Assembly (NCBI RefSeq): GCF_000308875.1
Contig: NZ_BAGL01000013.1
Coordinates: forward strand, 1-64,000
Source of the DNA: Nocardia transvalensis NBRC 15921
Lineage (GTDB): Bacteria; Actinomycetota; Actinomycetes; Mycobacteriales; Mycobacteriaceae
Reading direction: 5' to 3'
Length of the DNA: 64,000 nucleotides
Position numbers and translations under genes: made by a program. Of the stretch, positions 40,641-49,130 are shown piece by piece. Within the stretch, counting starts at the first letter, position 1, and each line of letters opens with the position of its first letter. Below the pieces are notes generated by a model. It saw nothing but the letters and a program-made list of their open reading frames with translations, made no database searches and was not told the origin of the DNA.

Positions 40641-42248
40641 TCAAAGAAGTGAGAAGCCGGGGTACCCGTCCTCGCGCTCGGCATCGCACCGCCGCCGGTA
40701 CGCGCCGAAGCCGCCGAGATACGGCATGAACACCCGCTTCTTCCCGCCCACATTGGCACCGAGATACCAGGAGTCGGCGCGCACGAACAGCGTCCGCTCC
40801 GCCACCTCGCCCAGATGGGTGGTCCACTCCGCCGCCGCCTCGGCACGCGCCTCCACCCGGGCGATGCCGGCGCGGCGTGTGTGCTCGATCAGATCGAAGA
40901 CCCAGTCGATCTGCTGTTCCGAGTGCAGCACCATATTGGCCAGCACCGACGGGGTGCCGATGCTGTTGATACTGAACATGTTCGGGAAGCCGGGCAGCCC
41001 GAAGCCGAGGTAGGTGACGGGGCCGTCGCCCAGCGCGTCGCGGATGTGCGCACCGCCTGAGCCCTCGATATCGATCCGCAGCAGCGCTCCGGTCATCGCG
41101 TCGAATCCTGTGGCGTAGACCAGCGTGTCGAGTTCGACGAAGCCGCCGGACGTGCGGACCCCCGAGGGCGTGATCTCCTCGATCGGCTCGCGCCGCAGGT
41201 TGACCAGCCGCACATTCGGCCGGTTGAACGTCTCGAAGTACCCGCTGTCGGTGCAGATGCGTTTGGCGCCGATCGGGTGGTCGCCCGGAATCAGATCCGC
41301 GGCCACCCGTGGATCCTCGACGCGGGCACGGATCTTGGCCTCGGCGAATTCGCGCACGATGTCGTTGGCCGCGAGATCGCTGTTCTGATCCGGGAAGACC
41401 TTGTTGAACAGCACGCCGCCGCCGTTCCACCGCTCCTCCATGGCGGCGCGGCGCTCGTCGCCGGAGCATTCGAGGGCAGCGCGCGGGTGACTCTCGTGCG
41501 GAGTGGCGGCGGGCGCGTAGGCCGACTTGGCCCGTCGCGCAGGATATTCCGTGCGGATGCGCCGCTGGTCGTCGTCGGTGAGCGGCCGATTCGGGCACGG
41601 CACACTGTAATTGGCGGTGCGCTGGAAGACCGTCAGCTCCGCGCACTCGCGGGCGATGATCGGCGTGATCTGGATACCGGACGAACCCGTGCCGATCACC
41701 CCGATCCGCTTGCCCGCGAACGAGACTCCCCGCTCGGGCCAGCGCGAGGTGAACAGTTCCTCCCCGGCGAAGGTCCGCGCGCCCGGGAGGTCCGGGCGGA
41801 TCGGCGCGGACAGGCAGCCGGTGGCGAAGACGACGAACCGGGTCCGATACGCAACGCCGTCGTCGGTGCGCAGCGTCCAGAGCGCCGTGGCGTCGTCGAA
41901 CCGCGCGCTGATCACGGTGCGGCCGAAACGGTAGTGCCGCAACAGATCGAAGCGGTCCGCCACGTGTTCGAGGTACGCCAGGATCTCCGGCTGTGCGGCG
42001 AACCGCTCGCTCCAGCGCCAGCTGTGCTGGAGGTCCTCGTCGAAGGAGTACGAGTAGTCGACGCTCTCCACATCGCAGCGGGCGCCCGGATAGCGATTCC
42101 AGTACCAGGTGCCGCCGACGCCCGCCCCCGCTTCGAGGCCGATCACGTCCAGCCCGGACCGCACGGCCCGATGCACCCCGTAGAGACCGGCGAATCCGGC
42201 CCCGACGATGACCACGTCGCGGATATCCTGTTCGGCACTGCCCTGCAC
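40641..42248 (-). CDS. flavin-containing monooxygenase, cyclohexanone-monooxygenase-like, variant fingerprint
   Basis: This encodes 535 residues from a GTG behind GAGGGAC. Sites are VVIVGAGFAGLYGVHRAVRS (FAD), GVIGTGSSGIQ (NADPH) and GGTWYWNRYPGARCDVES. The fingerprint loop reads FAGEELFTSRWPE, with Phe where Baeyer-Villiger enzymes have His; otherwise the length and domain order are of the cyclohexanone type (VYATGFDAMTG, LGFGLPGFPNMFSINS, SWYLGANVGGK). Activity may be shifted or reduced. The two neighbouring monooxygenases probably oxidise related lipids or ketones. The divergent acyl-CoA ligase across a 490-base gap is a possible functional partner. Confidence 0.83.
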   Translation of the reverse strand: MQGSAEQDIRDVVIVGAGFAGLYGVHRAVRSGLDVIGLEAGAGVGGTWYWNRYPGARCDVESVDYSYSFDEDLQHSWRWSERFAAQPEILAYLEHVADRFDLLRHYRFGRTVISARFDDATALWTLRTDDGVAYRTRFVVFATGCLSAPIRPDLPGARTFAGEELFTSRWPERGVSFAGKRIGVIGTGSSGIQITPIIARECAELTVFQRTANYSVPCPNRPLTDDDQRRIRTEYPARRAKSAYAPAATPHESHPRAALECSGDERRAAMEERWNGGGVLFNKVFPDQNSDLAANDIVREFAEAKIRARVEDPRVAADLIPGDHPIGAKRICTDSGYFETFNRPNVRLVNLRREPIEEITPSGVRTSGGFVELDTLVYATGFDAMTGALLRIDIEGSGGAHIRDALGDGPVTYLGFGLPGFPNMFSINSIGTPSVLANMVLHSEQQIDWVFDLIEHTRRAGIARVEARAEAAAEWTTHLGEVAERTLFVRADSWYLGANVGGKKRVFMPYLGGFGAYRRRCDAEREDGYPGFSLL

Positions 42249-42741
42249 GGTTGTCCCTCTCCGACGGGATGGCGCGACACTGTCGCCGCGCTCCCCGAGA
42301 ATCGTCGCCGGGGGGTCGCTGGGGGAGTCGCAGTCCCGGTGATCAGGACGAATGCGGGCCGAGGAGGCCGCGGCGGCGGCGAGTATCCGGCTCGACTGGA
42401 CAGGTCCCTGATAGGTTCCTTAGTATTTCTTACTAGAGATTTGCTCCAAATAGCCTGTCCTGGTGCGGGTTTGGTGGATCGGCGGTGCCGCAGGGGGTGT
42501 CGTCGGAAGCCTGCCTGCCGCGCTGGGCGGCGCCGACCGGTCGCTGTGCGTCGGGTGTAGTCCGGTCGGCGGTGGCGGCTGCATGTGGCGAGGTGGGGTT
42601 CGCTACGTGCAGCCGCCTTTTCATGTCGTCCCATGTTTGTGCTGCTAGCAGGTTCGGGCGGCTCGGTTACCGGTGAGTTCGTTTTCGGTTATCCTCGCGG
42701 CAGATGTGACCTCGTTCACTGGTGAAGGAGTGGCGGTTCAG
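42249..42741. promoter_or_regulatory. long divergent intergenic region with an AT-rich dyad
   Basis: Most of these 493 bases are GC-rich with no supportable gene. An AT-rich island around 42405-42455 contains TAGTA-TTTCT-TACTA (42421-42435), a perfect 5-bp dyad. On the minus strand, TTGGAG and TACTAA with 18 bp between them could be the promoter of the monooxygenase. A regulator binding the dyad would affect both directions. Confidence 0.4.
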
Positions 42742-44376
42742 ATGTTGAGCACGATGCAGGACGAGCAGTTGTCGCTGGCGACCTTGCTGCGCTACGCGAC
42801 GACGTTCCACGGCGACGCGACGGTCTCCACGTGGACCGGTGACGGGGTGCGGACCACGACCTTCCGCGAGATCGGCGTCGACTGCGCGCGGCTGGCCAAC
42901 GCGCTACGAGGGCTGGGGATCGGCGAGGGCGACCGGGTCGGCACGTTCATGTGGAACAACACCGAGCACATGGTCGCGTACGCGGCGGTGCCGGCGATGG
43001 GGGCCGTCCTGCACGCGCTCAACATCCGCCTGTTCCCGGAGCAGCTGGTCTACGTGGCCAATCACGCCGAGGATCAGGTGGTGCTGGTCGACGGGTCGCT
43101 GGTGCCGATGTTCGCGCAGTACCTGCCCAAGCTGCGGACGGTGCGGCACGTGATCGTCGTCAACGGTGACGTCGCGAGCCTGGACGCGCCGGAGGGCGTG
43201 CAGGTGCACTCGTACGCGGAACTGCTTGCCGCGCAACCGGATACCTTCGACTATCCCGTGCTGGACGAGCGCTCGGCCGCCGGGATGTGCTACACCTCCG
43301 GCACCACGGGCGACCCGAAGGGCGTCGTCTACTCGCACCGCTCCAACTGGCTGCACGCCATGCAGGTGATCTCCCCCAACAGCATGGGCTTCACCGCCCA
43401 CGACACGGTGCTGACGATCGTGCCGCTGTTCCACGCCAACTCCTGGGGCATCCCGTACGCGGCCATGATGTCGGGGGCCAGCCTGCTGATGCCCGACCGT
43501 TTCCTGCAGCCCGGGCCGCTGTTGCAGATGATGGCCGCGGTCAAGCCGAGCTTCGCCGCCGCGGTGCCGACCATCTGGGGTGGCGTGCTGGCCGGCCTGG
43601 ACGCGCAGCCGCAGGACATCTCGCACCTGCGCACCTGTGTGGTCGGCGGCTCGGCGGTGCCGCCCGCGATGATGCGCGCCTTCGAGGAGAAGCACGGCGT
43701 GCGGCTGCTGCACGCGTGGGGCATGACCGAGACCTCGCCGCTGGGCAGCGTCGCGCATTCGCCCGCGGGGTCGACCGGCGAGACCGCCTGGGACTACCGC
43801 TACACCCAGGGCCAGTTCCCGGCGTCGGTGCAGGCGCGGCTGGTCGGCGACGACGGCACGGTGCAGCCCAACGACGGCGAGGCGCTGGGCGAGGTCGAGG
43901 TGCGCGGGCCGTGGATCACCGCCTCCTATTACTCGCCCGAGGGCGCGCAGGTGGATCCGGACAAGTTCCACGACGGCTGGCTGCGGACCGGGGACGTCGG
44001 CAAGATCAGCCCGAACGGCTATCTGACGCTGGTCGACCGGTCGAAGGATGTGATCAAGTCCGGCGGCGAGTGGATCTCCTCGGTCGATCTGGAGAACGCG
44101 ATCATGGGGCATCCGGCCGTCGCCGAGGCCTCGGTGATCGGCATTCCCGACGAGAAGTGGGACGAGCGGCCGCTGGTGGCCGTCGTCTTCAAGGAGGGCG
44201 CGAGCGCCGAGCCCGCCGAGCTGCGGGACTTCCTCGCCGACAAGTTCGCCAAGTGGCAGCTGCCCGAATACTGGACGGTCATCGACGAGGTGCCCAAGAC
44301 CAGCGTGGGGAAGTTCGACAAGAAGCGGTTGCGGGCGCGGTTTTCTGAGGGGGAGTTGGAGGTTGTGACGCTGTAG
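42742..44376 (+). CDS. long-chain fatty-acid--CoA ligase (FadD-type)
   Basis: This encodes 544 residues of the ANL superfamily, starting MLSTMQDEQLSLATLL. Motifs in order are MCYTSGTTGDPKGVVYSH (P-loop), PLFHANSWGIPYA, WGMTETSPLGSV, GWLRTGDVGKI, LVDRSKDVIKSGGEWISSVD and KTSVGKFDKKRLR with the catalytic C-terminal Lys. It forms an acyl-adenylate and then an acyl-CoA from a medium- or long-chain acid. The stop is followed at once by a 25-base hairpin repeat. With the downstream thioesterase-like gene and a second ligase on the same strand it forms a small acyl-CoA metabolism group. Confidence 0.87.
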   Translation: MLSTMQDEQLSLATLLRYATTFHGDATVSTWTGDGVRTTTFREIGVDCARLANALRGLGIGEGDRVGTFMWNNTEHMVAYAAVPAMGAVLHALNIRLFPEQLVYVANHAEDQVVLVDGSLVPMFAQYLPKLRTVRHVIVVNGDVASLDAPEGVQVHSYAELLAAQPDTFDYPVLDERSAAGMCYTSGTTGDPKGVVYSHRSNWLHAMQVISPNSMGFTAHDTVLTIVPLFHANSWGIPYAAMMSGASLLMPDRFLQPGPLLQMMAAVKPSFAAAVPTIWGGVLAGLDAQPQDISHLRTCVVGGSAVPPAMMRAFEEKHGVRLLHAWGMTETSPLGSVAHSPAGSTGETAWDYRYTQGQFPASVQARLVGDDGTVQPNDGEALGEVEVRGPWITASYYSPEGAQVDPDKFHDGWLRTGDVGKISPNGYLTLVDRSKDVIKSGGEWISSVDLENAIMGHPAVAEASVIGIPDEKWDERPLVAVVFKEGASAEPAELRDFLADKFAKWQLPEYWTVIDEVPKTSVGKFDKKRLRARFSEGELEVVTL

Positions 44377-44431
44377 TTCCCGGCCAAAAGCGTGCCGGGA
44401 AACGGTGGGGGTGCCGTGCCGGGAAACGGTG
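44377..44431. repeat. hairpin element with duplicated right arm, after the acyl-CoA ligase stop
   Basis: TTCCCGGC-CAAAAGCGT-GCCGGGAA starts at the base after TAG and forms an 8-bp stem, 9-base loop. The right arm and its flank, GTGCCGGGAAACGGTG, recur at 44416 with a 24-base period. The same 25-base hairpin follows the DUF2255 gene exactly. It probably serves as a terminator, with arm duplication as a secondary event. Confidence 0.7.
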
Positions 44432-44526
44432 AGGGCATGCTGTTGGCAAGGCGTCAACAGCATGCCGTACCCTGGGCGGACCGGTCGTCGGCCGGTGCAC
44501 GCAGTGGTGCGCAGGAAGGATGCCTC

Positions 44527-44997
44527 ATGACCGAGACGAACAGCGACGCCCCGGCCTTCGCGGATGTGGTGAACGGTGCGCTGGAGTTCACGATTCCGAT
44601 CGCGCACAAGATGGGTGTGAAGGCGCTCGAGGTGCGGCCCGGATTCGCCGCGACCACCGTCCCGATCGAGGGCAACGGCAACCACTTCGGCGTCATGTAC
44701 GCGGGTGTGCTGTTCACCGTCGCCGAAATCCTCGGCGGCGCGATCCCGATCGCGACCTTCGACACCGCGAAGTACTACCCGCTGGTCAAGGACTTGCAGA
44801 TCTTCTTCCGCAAGCCGGCCAAGACCGATGTGCGGGCCGAGGCCGCGCTGCCGGAGGAGGAGATCGCCCGCATCGTCGCCGACGCCGACGCCAACGGCAA
44901 GGCCGATTTCGCCCTGAACGCGACGGTCACCGATGCCGACGGCGTGGTGGTCGCCGAGACCAAGGGCCTGTATCAGCTGCGGACGCACGGGAAGTAG
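44527..44997 (+). CDS. hotdog-fold thioesterase-like protein (YiiD/DUF4442-type)
   Basis: This encodes 156 residues from an ATG behind AGGAAGGA. The hotdog core includes LEFTIPIAHKMGVKALEVRP, NGNHFGVMYAGVLFTVAEIL and a C-terminal strand pair, VTDADGVVVAETKGLYQLR. This group resembles YiiD C-terminal-domain or DUF4442 thioesterases, which hydrolyse acyl-thioesters. Location between two acyl-CoA ligases supports an acyl-CoA role. The acyl specificity cannot be deduced. Confidence 0.72.
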   Translation: MTETNSDAPAFADVVNGALEFTIPIAHKMGVKALEVRPGFAATTVPIEGNGNHFGVMYAGVLFTVAEILGGAIPIATFDTAKYYPLVKDLQIFFRKPAKTDVRAEAALPEEEIARIVADADANGKADFALNATVTDADGVVVAETKGLYQLRTHGK

Positions 44998-45144
44998 CCG
45001 CGCGGGCAGCATAGCGGGGTAGCCGTCTGGGTACCCCGCGTTAACCTGGGGCACATGCCATAGGTGGTGGACGAGGAGGTCCGGCATGGGGGATGGCCGC
45101 GTGTGTGTGGCGCGAGATGTGCGGTGCGGCAAGGGGGTAGGCGC

Positions 45145-46761
45145 ATGACAGTGGATCTGATCCGGTCGCTCGGAACCCGGGTGTGGACCGAACTGGAATA
45201 TCTGCGGCTGTGTGTGGGCAGCGGCCTGGTCGGCATCGAGTCGCCGCTGCCGCTGCTCGCCGCGGGCACGGCGATGCTGCGGCACGGCGGATTGCCTGCG
45301 CTGCTGCGGCTTTCGGCCGGGCGCTACGGCGACCGCACCGCGCTGATCGACGAACTGGGCGCGCTGAGCTACCGCGCCCTCGACGACCGCTCCAACCGGC
45401 TGGCCAACGAGTGGCGGCGGCGGGGCCTGCGCTCGGGCGAGGGAGTGGCCATCCTCGCCCGCAATCACCGCGGCCTCATCGACGCGATATTCGCCGCGGC
45501 CAAGTGCGGTGCCCGAATCATCCTGCTGAACACCGATTTCGCGGGCCCGCAGCTCCGCGACGTGGCCGCGCGCGAGGGCGCGGATCTGCTGGTCTACGAC
45601 GAGGAGTACGAACCGATCCTCGGCGACCTGAGCCCGCGGCGCGGCGCCTACCGGGCGTGGACGGACACCAGCCACTCCAGCAGCCTGGAATCCCTCATCG
45701 CCGCGGGGTCGCCGGACTCGCCGCCCGCCACCGGGCCGGGGTCCCGGATCATCCTGCTGACCAGCGGCACCACCGGTACGCCGAAGGGCGCCCCGCGCTC
45801 GGAACCGCGCTCGCTGGAACCGCTGGGCGCGATCCTGAGCAAGGTGCCCTTCCGCACCCGCGAGGTGACCGAATGCCCGGCGCCGCTGTTCCATACGCTC
45901 GGCTTCGCGATGTCGCTGCTGGCCATCGGCTTCGGGTCGACGCTGGTGATCCGGCGGCGCTTCGATCCGCAGCAGGTCGTCGACAGCATGGCCCGCAATC
46001 GCGCGACGGCGCTGATCGCGGTGCCGGTGATGCTGGCCCGGATCGCCGATCTCGGCCCGCAGGCGCTGACCGGGCGCGATCTGTCGGCGCTGCGCATCGT
46101 CTTCGTGGCGGGCGCGCAACTCGGCGCCGATCTGTGCCGCCGGGTGACGGATCTGTTCGGGCCGGTGGTCTACAACCTGTACGGCTCCACCGAGGTCGCC
46201 TACGCCACCATCGCCACCCCGCGCGATCTCGCGGCCGAACCTGGGTGCGTGGGTAAGCCGGTGCTCGGCGCGGTCGTGAAGATCCTCGACGACAACGGCG
46301 ACGAGGTCCGGACCGGAGCGACCGGGCGCATCTTCGTCGGCAACGCCATCCAGTTCGAGGGGTATACCGGCGGTGGCGGCAAGGAGCTGGTCCGCGGCCT
46401 GATGTCCTCCGGCGATATCGGCCACTTCGATTCCGCCGGAAGGCTTTTCATAGACGGGCGCGACGACGATATGATCGTCTCCGGCGGAGAGAATGTCTTC
46501 CCCGGCGAGATCGAGGAATTGCTCAACGCGCACAAGGGCATTCGCGAGGCCGCCGTGATCGGGGTGCCCGACGACGAGTTCGGCGCCCGGCTCGCGGCCT
46601 TCGTGGTCCGCGATGTCGAGGGTCTGTCCGCCGACGAGATCCGGTCCTACGTCAAGGCCAACCTGGCGCGCTACAAGGTGCCGCGCGAGGTGGTCTTCCT
46701 CGGCGAGCTGCCGCGCAATCCGACGGGCAAGGTGCTCAAGCGCGTGCTGCGCGAGCTGTAA
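45145..46761 (+). CDS. acyl-CoA synthetase (FadD-type AMP-ligase)
   Basis: This encodes 538 residues, starting MTVDLIRSLGTRVWTELEYL with AGGGGG seven bases upstream. The adenylation motifs are IILLTSGTTGTPKGAPRSEP, PLFHTLGFAMSLLA, YNLYGSTEVAYATIATP, LMSSGDIGHFDSAGRLFIDG, DDDMIVSGGENVFPGEIEEL and NPTGKVLKRVL with the catalytic Lys. The N-terminal extension with LLAAGTAMLRHGG is typical of mycobacterial FadD12/FadD2-like enzymes. It activates a fatty or related carboxylic acid, and the substrate is unknown. It is co-directional with the thioesterase-like gene about 150 bases upstream. Confidence 0.85.
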   Translation: MTVDLIRSLGTRVWTELEYLRLCVGSGLVGIESPLPLLAAGTAMLRHGGLPALLRLSAGRYGDRTALIDELGALSYRALDDRSNRLANEWRRRGLRSGEGVAILARNHRGLIDAIFAAAKCGARIILLNTDFAGPQLRDVAAREGADLLVYDEEYEPILGDLSPRRGAYRAWTDTSHSSSLESLIAAGSPDSPPATGPGSRIILLTSGTTGTPKGAPRSEPRSLEPLGAILSKVPFRTREVTECPAPLFHTLGFAMSLLAIGFGSTLVIRRRFDPQQVVDSMARNRATALIAVPVMLARIADLGPQALTGRDLSALRIVFVAGAQLGADLCRRVTDLFGPVVYNLYGSTEVAYATIATPRDLAAEPGCVGKPVLGAVVKILDDNGDEVRTGATGRIFVGNAIQFEGYTGGGGKELVRGLMSSGDIGHFDSAGRLFIDGRDDDMIVSGGENVFPGEIEELLNAHKGIREAAVIGVPDDEFGARLAAFVVRDVEGLSADEIRSYVKANLARYKVPREVVFLGELPRNPTGKVLKRVLREL

Positions 46762-46846
46762 TCGAGGCGGTGTCGCAGCCGGGACCTGGGGTGACGACAG
46801 GGAAAGATGCTTCCCAGTTCACCACCGGACCCGGAAGGAGACGCCG

Positions 46847-47224
46847 ATGGCGAAGTGGACTGCCGACGAGCTCGCCAGGATCGCCGCGACGGACGAACTG
46901 CAACTGGCGGCGGCGGGGCACGACGGAACGCTGCGCATGCCGGTGACGATCTGGGTGGTCCGGCACGGCCGCGATCTCTACGTGCGCTCGGTGAACGGGC
47001 CCGAGGCGGCCTGGTTCCGGACGGCGCACGACAGCCGCCACGGCCGCATCCGGGCCGGCAGCATCGACCAGAACGTGACCTTCACCGACGCCGACCACGC
47101 CCTGGACGACGAGATCGATGCCGAGTACGCGGAGAAGTACCAGCGGTACGCGGCCAGCATCATCGCGGAGGTGACGAGCAGCAAGGCGCGGGCCACGACG
47201 ATGCGGTTGTTGCCGCGGGGGTAG
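46847..47224 (+). CDS. DUF2255-family protein
   Basis: This encodes 125 residues from an ATG with GGAAGGAG seven bases upstream. It opens MAKWTADELARIAATDELQL and continues LRMPVTIWVVRHGRDLYVRS, GPEAAWFRTAHDSRHGRI and DAEYAEKYQRYAASI. The spacing of Trp, Tyr and His residues is that of the DUF2255 group, small split-barrel (FMN-binding-like) proteins similar to nitroreductases of the DDN type. Biochemical role is unknown. A hairpin identical to that after the first acyl-CoA ligase starts at the base after its TAG, followed by a tandem array. Confidence 0.75.
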   Translation: MAKWTADELARIAATDELQLAAAGHDGTLRMPVTIWVVRHGRDLYVRSVNGPEAAWFRTAHDSRHGRIRAGSIDQNVTFTDADHALDDEIDAEYAEKYQRYAASIIAEVTSSKARATTMRLLPRG

Positions 47225-47379
47225 TTCCCGGCCAAAAGCGTGCCGGGAACAAGAGGGTAGGCGTGCCGGGACAAGAGGGGGCGTGCCGGGACAAGAGGGG
47301 GCGTGCCGGGACAAGAGGGACGTGCCGGGACAAGAGGGACGTGCCGGGGACAACAGGGACGTGCCGGGGACAAGAGGGT
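47225..47379. repeat. hairpin plus seven-copy tandem array after the DUF2255 stop
   Basis: The 25-base hairpin TTCCCGGC-CAAAAGCGT-GCCGGGAA (47225-47249) is followed by units of 19-23 bases starting at 47238, 47261, 47281, 47301, 47321, 47340 and 47360. The consensus is CGTGCCGGGACAAGAGGG. Copies 2 and 3 are identical, and later ones differ by one or two bases (GGGG for GGG, CAACAGG). The unit contains the hairpin right arm, so it arose by tandem duplication of it. Confidence 0.85.
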
Positions 47380-47398
47380 CGATACGCCGGGGAGGACA

Positions 47399-47437
47399 TA
47401 CGCAACCGGCGCGGGGATCGCCCGCGCCGGTTGCGTA
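47399..47437. terminator. strong bidirectional hairpin terminator
   Basis: TACGCAACCGGCGCGGG and its exact complement form 17-bp perfect arms with the loop GATCG. It separates the DUF2255 gene and its repeat array from the convergent SCO5389-family gene, whose stop is six bases away, and could stop transcription from both sides. Confidence 0.85.
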
Positions 47438-47442
47438 GTCGG

Positions 47443-47835
47443 TCAGCAGTTGCGCAGTTCCGGGCTCTGGTTGAGCAGTTGGGCGCGGGTGGAGATGAAC
47501 CTCGTGTACGTCTCGCCACCGACCTCCGACAGCGGGAAGGCCGCTACCCGGTGGCAGTTCTGGAACGCGAGCTTCACGCCGAAGTGCCGCTCCAGGCCGC
47601 CCCGGATGGAGTCGGACGCCATGGCGCGCAGCAGCTGGCCGCGGGCCACCTCGTCCGGCGGGGGTGTCTGGTTGTCGGCGAATTCGGCTGTGCCCGAACG
47701 CAGATCGGCTGCGACTCGGCTGACCACCTCGTAGGCGTAGGGCAGCGAGGTGCGGACGCACTCGACGAAATCGCCGTCCGAGATCTCACCGCGTTCGGCC
47801 TGTTCGAGCAATGCGGCTGGGACGTCCAATGACAT
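47443..47835 (-). CDS. SCO5389-family conserved protein
   Basis: This encodes 130 residues from an ATG behind GAGGAGAG. MSLDVPAALLEQAERGEISD, DFVECVRTSLPYAYEVVSRV, EFADNQTPPPDE, GQLLRAMASDSIRGGLERHF and LLNQSPELRNC match a small, highly conserved family known in actinomycetes as SCO5389-like. No function is established to my knowledge. The Asp/Glu-rich, mostly helical protein has two cysteines near the C-terminus (FQNCHR and the terminal Cys). It is monocistronic between terminators. Confidence 0.8.
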   Translation of the reverse strand: MSLDVPAALLEQAERGEISDGDFVECVRTSLPYAYEVVSRVAADLRSGTAEFADNQTPPPDEVARGQLLRAMASDSIRGGLERHFGVKLAFQNCHRVAAFPLSEVGGETYTRFISTRAQLLNQSPELRNC

Positions 47836-47892
47836 AGCGCTCTCCTCATGGGATGGCGGATGATGTCACCCGAGTCTAAACGAAAAACGTTG

Positions 47893-48942
47893 TCAACAAT
47901 CCTGAATCGTGTGCGAGAGTGCCAGTTTCAGGGCGTTTCTCGTCTCGGCCGACAGCGCGCGCACCAGCTCGGCGGCGGGCAGGTCGCGGGTCAGCCCGTG
48001 CGTCTGACCTGCCCAGAGGTTTACGGCGTCGGCATTTCCCGCCGCGCGGGCCTCCTTGCGCAACGGTCCGGTGGCGTAATGGATTTCGGGATATGCGGCG
48101 GGGGCGTCCGGATGGTCGAGGATGAACCGGTTGCGCAGCCCGCGCGCCCGGCGGCCGCTGAAGGCCCGGGTCAGCATGGTCGGGGCGTCGATCGCCAGGG
48201 CGTCGCGGTGCAGTTGCGCGGTCCCGGCCTCGGGGCAGTTCAGGAATGCCGTGCCGAGTTGCGCGGCGGCCGCGCCGGCGGCCAGCGCCGCGGCGATGCC
48301 CGCACCGGTCGCGATCCCGCCCGCCGCCACGACCGGCGCCTCGACGGCAGTGGTGAGTAGTTGCAGCAGCGCCAGGGTCGACAGCGGGTCGGCGGCGTCG
48401 TCAGCGGCCCGGTCCACGAAGGTGCCGCGGTGCCCGCCCGCCTCGGCGCCCTGAGCGATCAGGACGTCGGCCCCGGTCTCGATCGCGATGCGCGCCTCGG
48501 CCACCGAGGTGACCGTCACCCACACCTCGGAGCCGACCGCGTGCAGCCGGGCGACCTCGGCCGCGGAGGGGCAGCCGAAGGTGAACGACACCACCGAGAC
48601 AGGATCGGTCACCAGGACGTCCAGCTTGGCGTCCCAGTCGTCGGTGTCGAAGCGCGCCTCGCCGAGCGTGAACTCGCGCCCGAGGCGGTCCAGGTATACG
48701 GCGAAGTGCTCGGGCGGCGTGGGCGCGCCGGGAACGAACAGGTTGACGCCGAAGGGAGCGGGCTTCGGGAGCAGTGCCCGGGTGCGCACGATCCGGTCGG
48801 CGGTATCGCCGGCGCCGAGGTATCCGGCGGCGAGGAAGCCGAGCCCGCCGGCGGCCGAGACCGCGACGGCGAGTTCGGGTGTGGAGGGTCCGCCGGCCAT
48901 CGGCGCCAGCACTATGGGAGTCCGCAAGTCGTCGAGGATCAC
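47893..48942 (-). CDS. nitronate monooxygenase-like FMN enzyme
   Basis: This encodes 349 residues from a GTG (MILDDLRTPIVLAPMAGGPS). The fold is the NMO/2-nitropropane dioxygenase TIM barrel with FMN: GGLGFLAAGYL, PFGVNLFVPGAPTP, FTFGCPSAAEVARLHAVG, the catalytic-His segment LIAQGAEAGGHRGTF and APVVAAGGIATGAGIAAALA. Such enzymes oxidise nitronates such as propionate-3-nitronate with O2 or serve as quinone reductases. A longer frame extends upstream, but the family starts at this GTG. It is divergent from the M23 peptidase. Confidence 0.87.
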   Translation of the reverse strand: MILDDLRTPIVLAPMAGGPSTPELAVAVSAAGGLGFLAAGYLGAGDTADRIVRTRALLPKPAPFGVNLFVPGAPTPPEHFAVYLDRLGREFTLGEARFDTDDWDAKLDVLVTDPVSVVSFTFGCPSAAEVARLHAVGSEVWVTVTSVAEARIAIETGADVLIAQGAEAGGHRGTFVDRAADDAADPLSTLALLQLLTTAVEAPVVAAGGIATGAGIAAALAAGAAAAQLGTAFLNCPEAGTAQLHRDALAIDAPTMLTRAFSGRRARGLRNRFILDHPDAPAAYPEIHYATGPLRKEARAAGNADAVNLWAGQTHGLTRDLPAAELVRALSAETRNALKLALSHTIQDC

Positions 48943-49016
48943 ATCACCAGTCTGGCCTATGTAACGCCCGTCCAGAACCGTGCCGTCGCACTCACCTGGG
49001 CTTTTGTCCAAGAAGG

Positions 49017-49044
49017 TTGCGAAAAGGTCACGACGGAGTACAGT
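49017..49044 (+). promoter_or_regulatory. candidate promoter of the M23 peptidase gene
   Basis: TTGCGA (49017-49022) and TACAGT (49039-49044) with 16 bp between them lie about 90 bases before the TTG start. The leader downstream of it was examined for c-di-AMP riboswitch motifs and none was convincing. Confidence 0.3.
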
Positions 49045-49130
49045 TTCCGTCACGGCGTATGCCGAATCGTTACCGAAAAAGAGGTTTCGAAACGGCAGCG
49101 TCACCGAGTTGATCGACGCTAGGACGAAAC

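Noticed and set aside
42904..46533. Very long minus-strand reading frame (about 1200 codons)
   Set aside because: It lies antisense to two clear acyl-CoA ligases and a thioesterase-like gene. Its composition (Arg, His, Gly, Val, Asp) is typical of a GC-rich shadow frame.
47238..47379. Possible CRISPR array
   Set aside because: Units are 19-23 bp in direct head-to-tail tandem with no unique spacers, and no cas genes are in the window.
48943..49130. c-di-AMP (ydaO-type) riboswitch before the M23 peptidase
   Set aside because: Such switches are common before cell-wall hydrolase genes of actinobacteria, but the conserved motifs could not be found in this leader.
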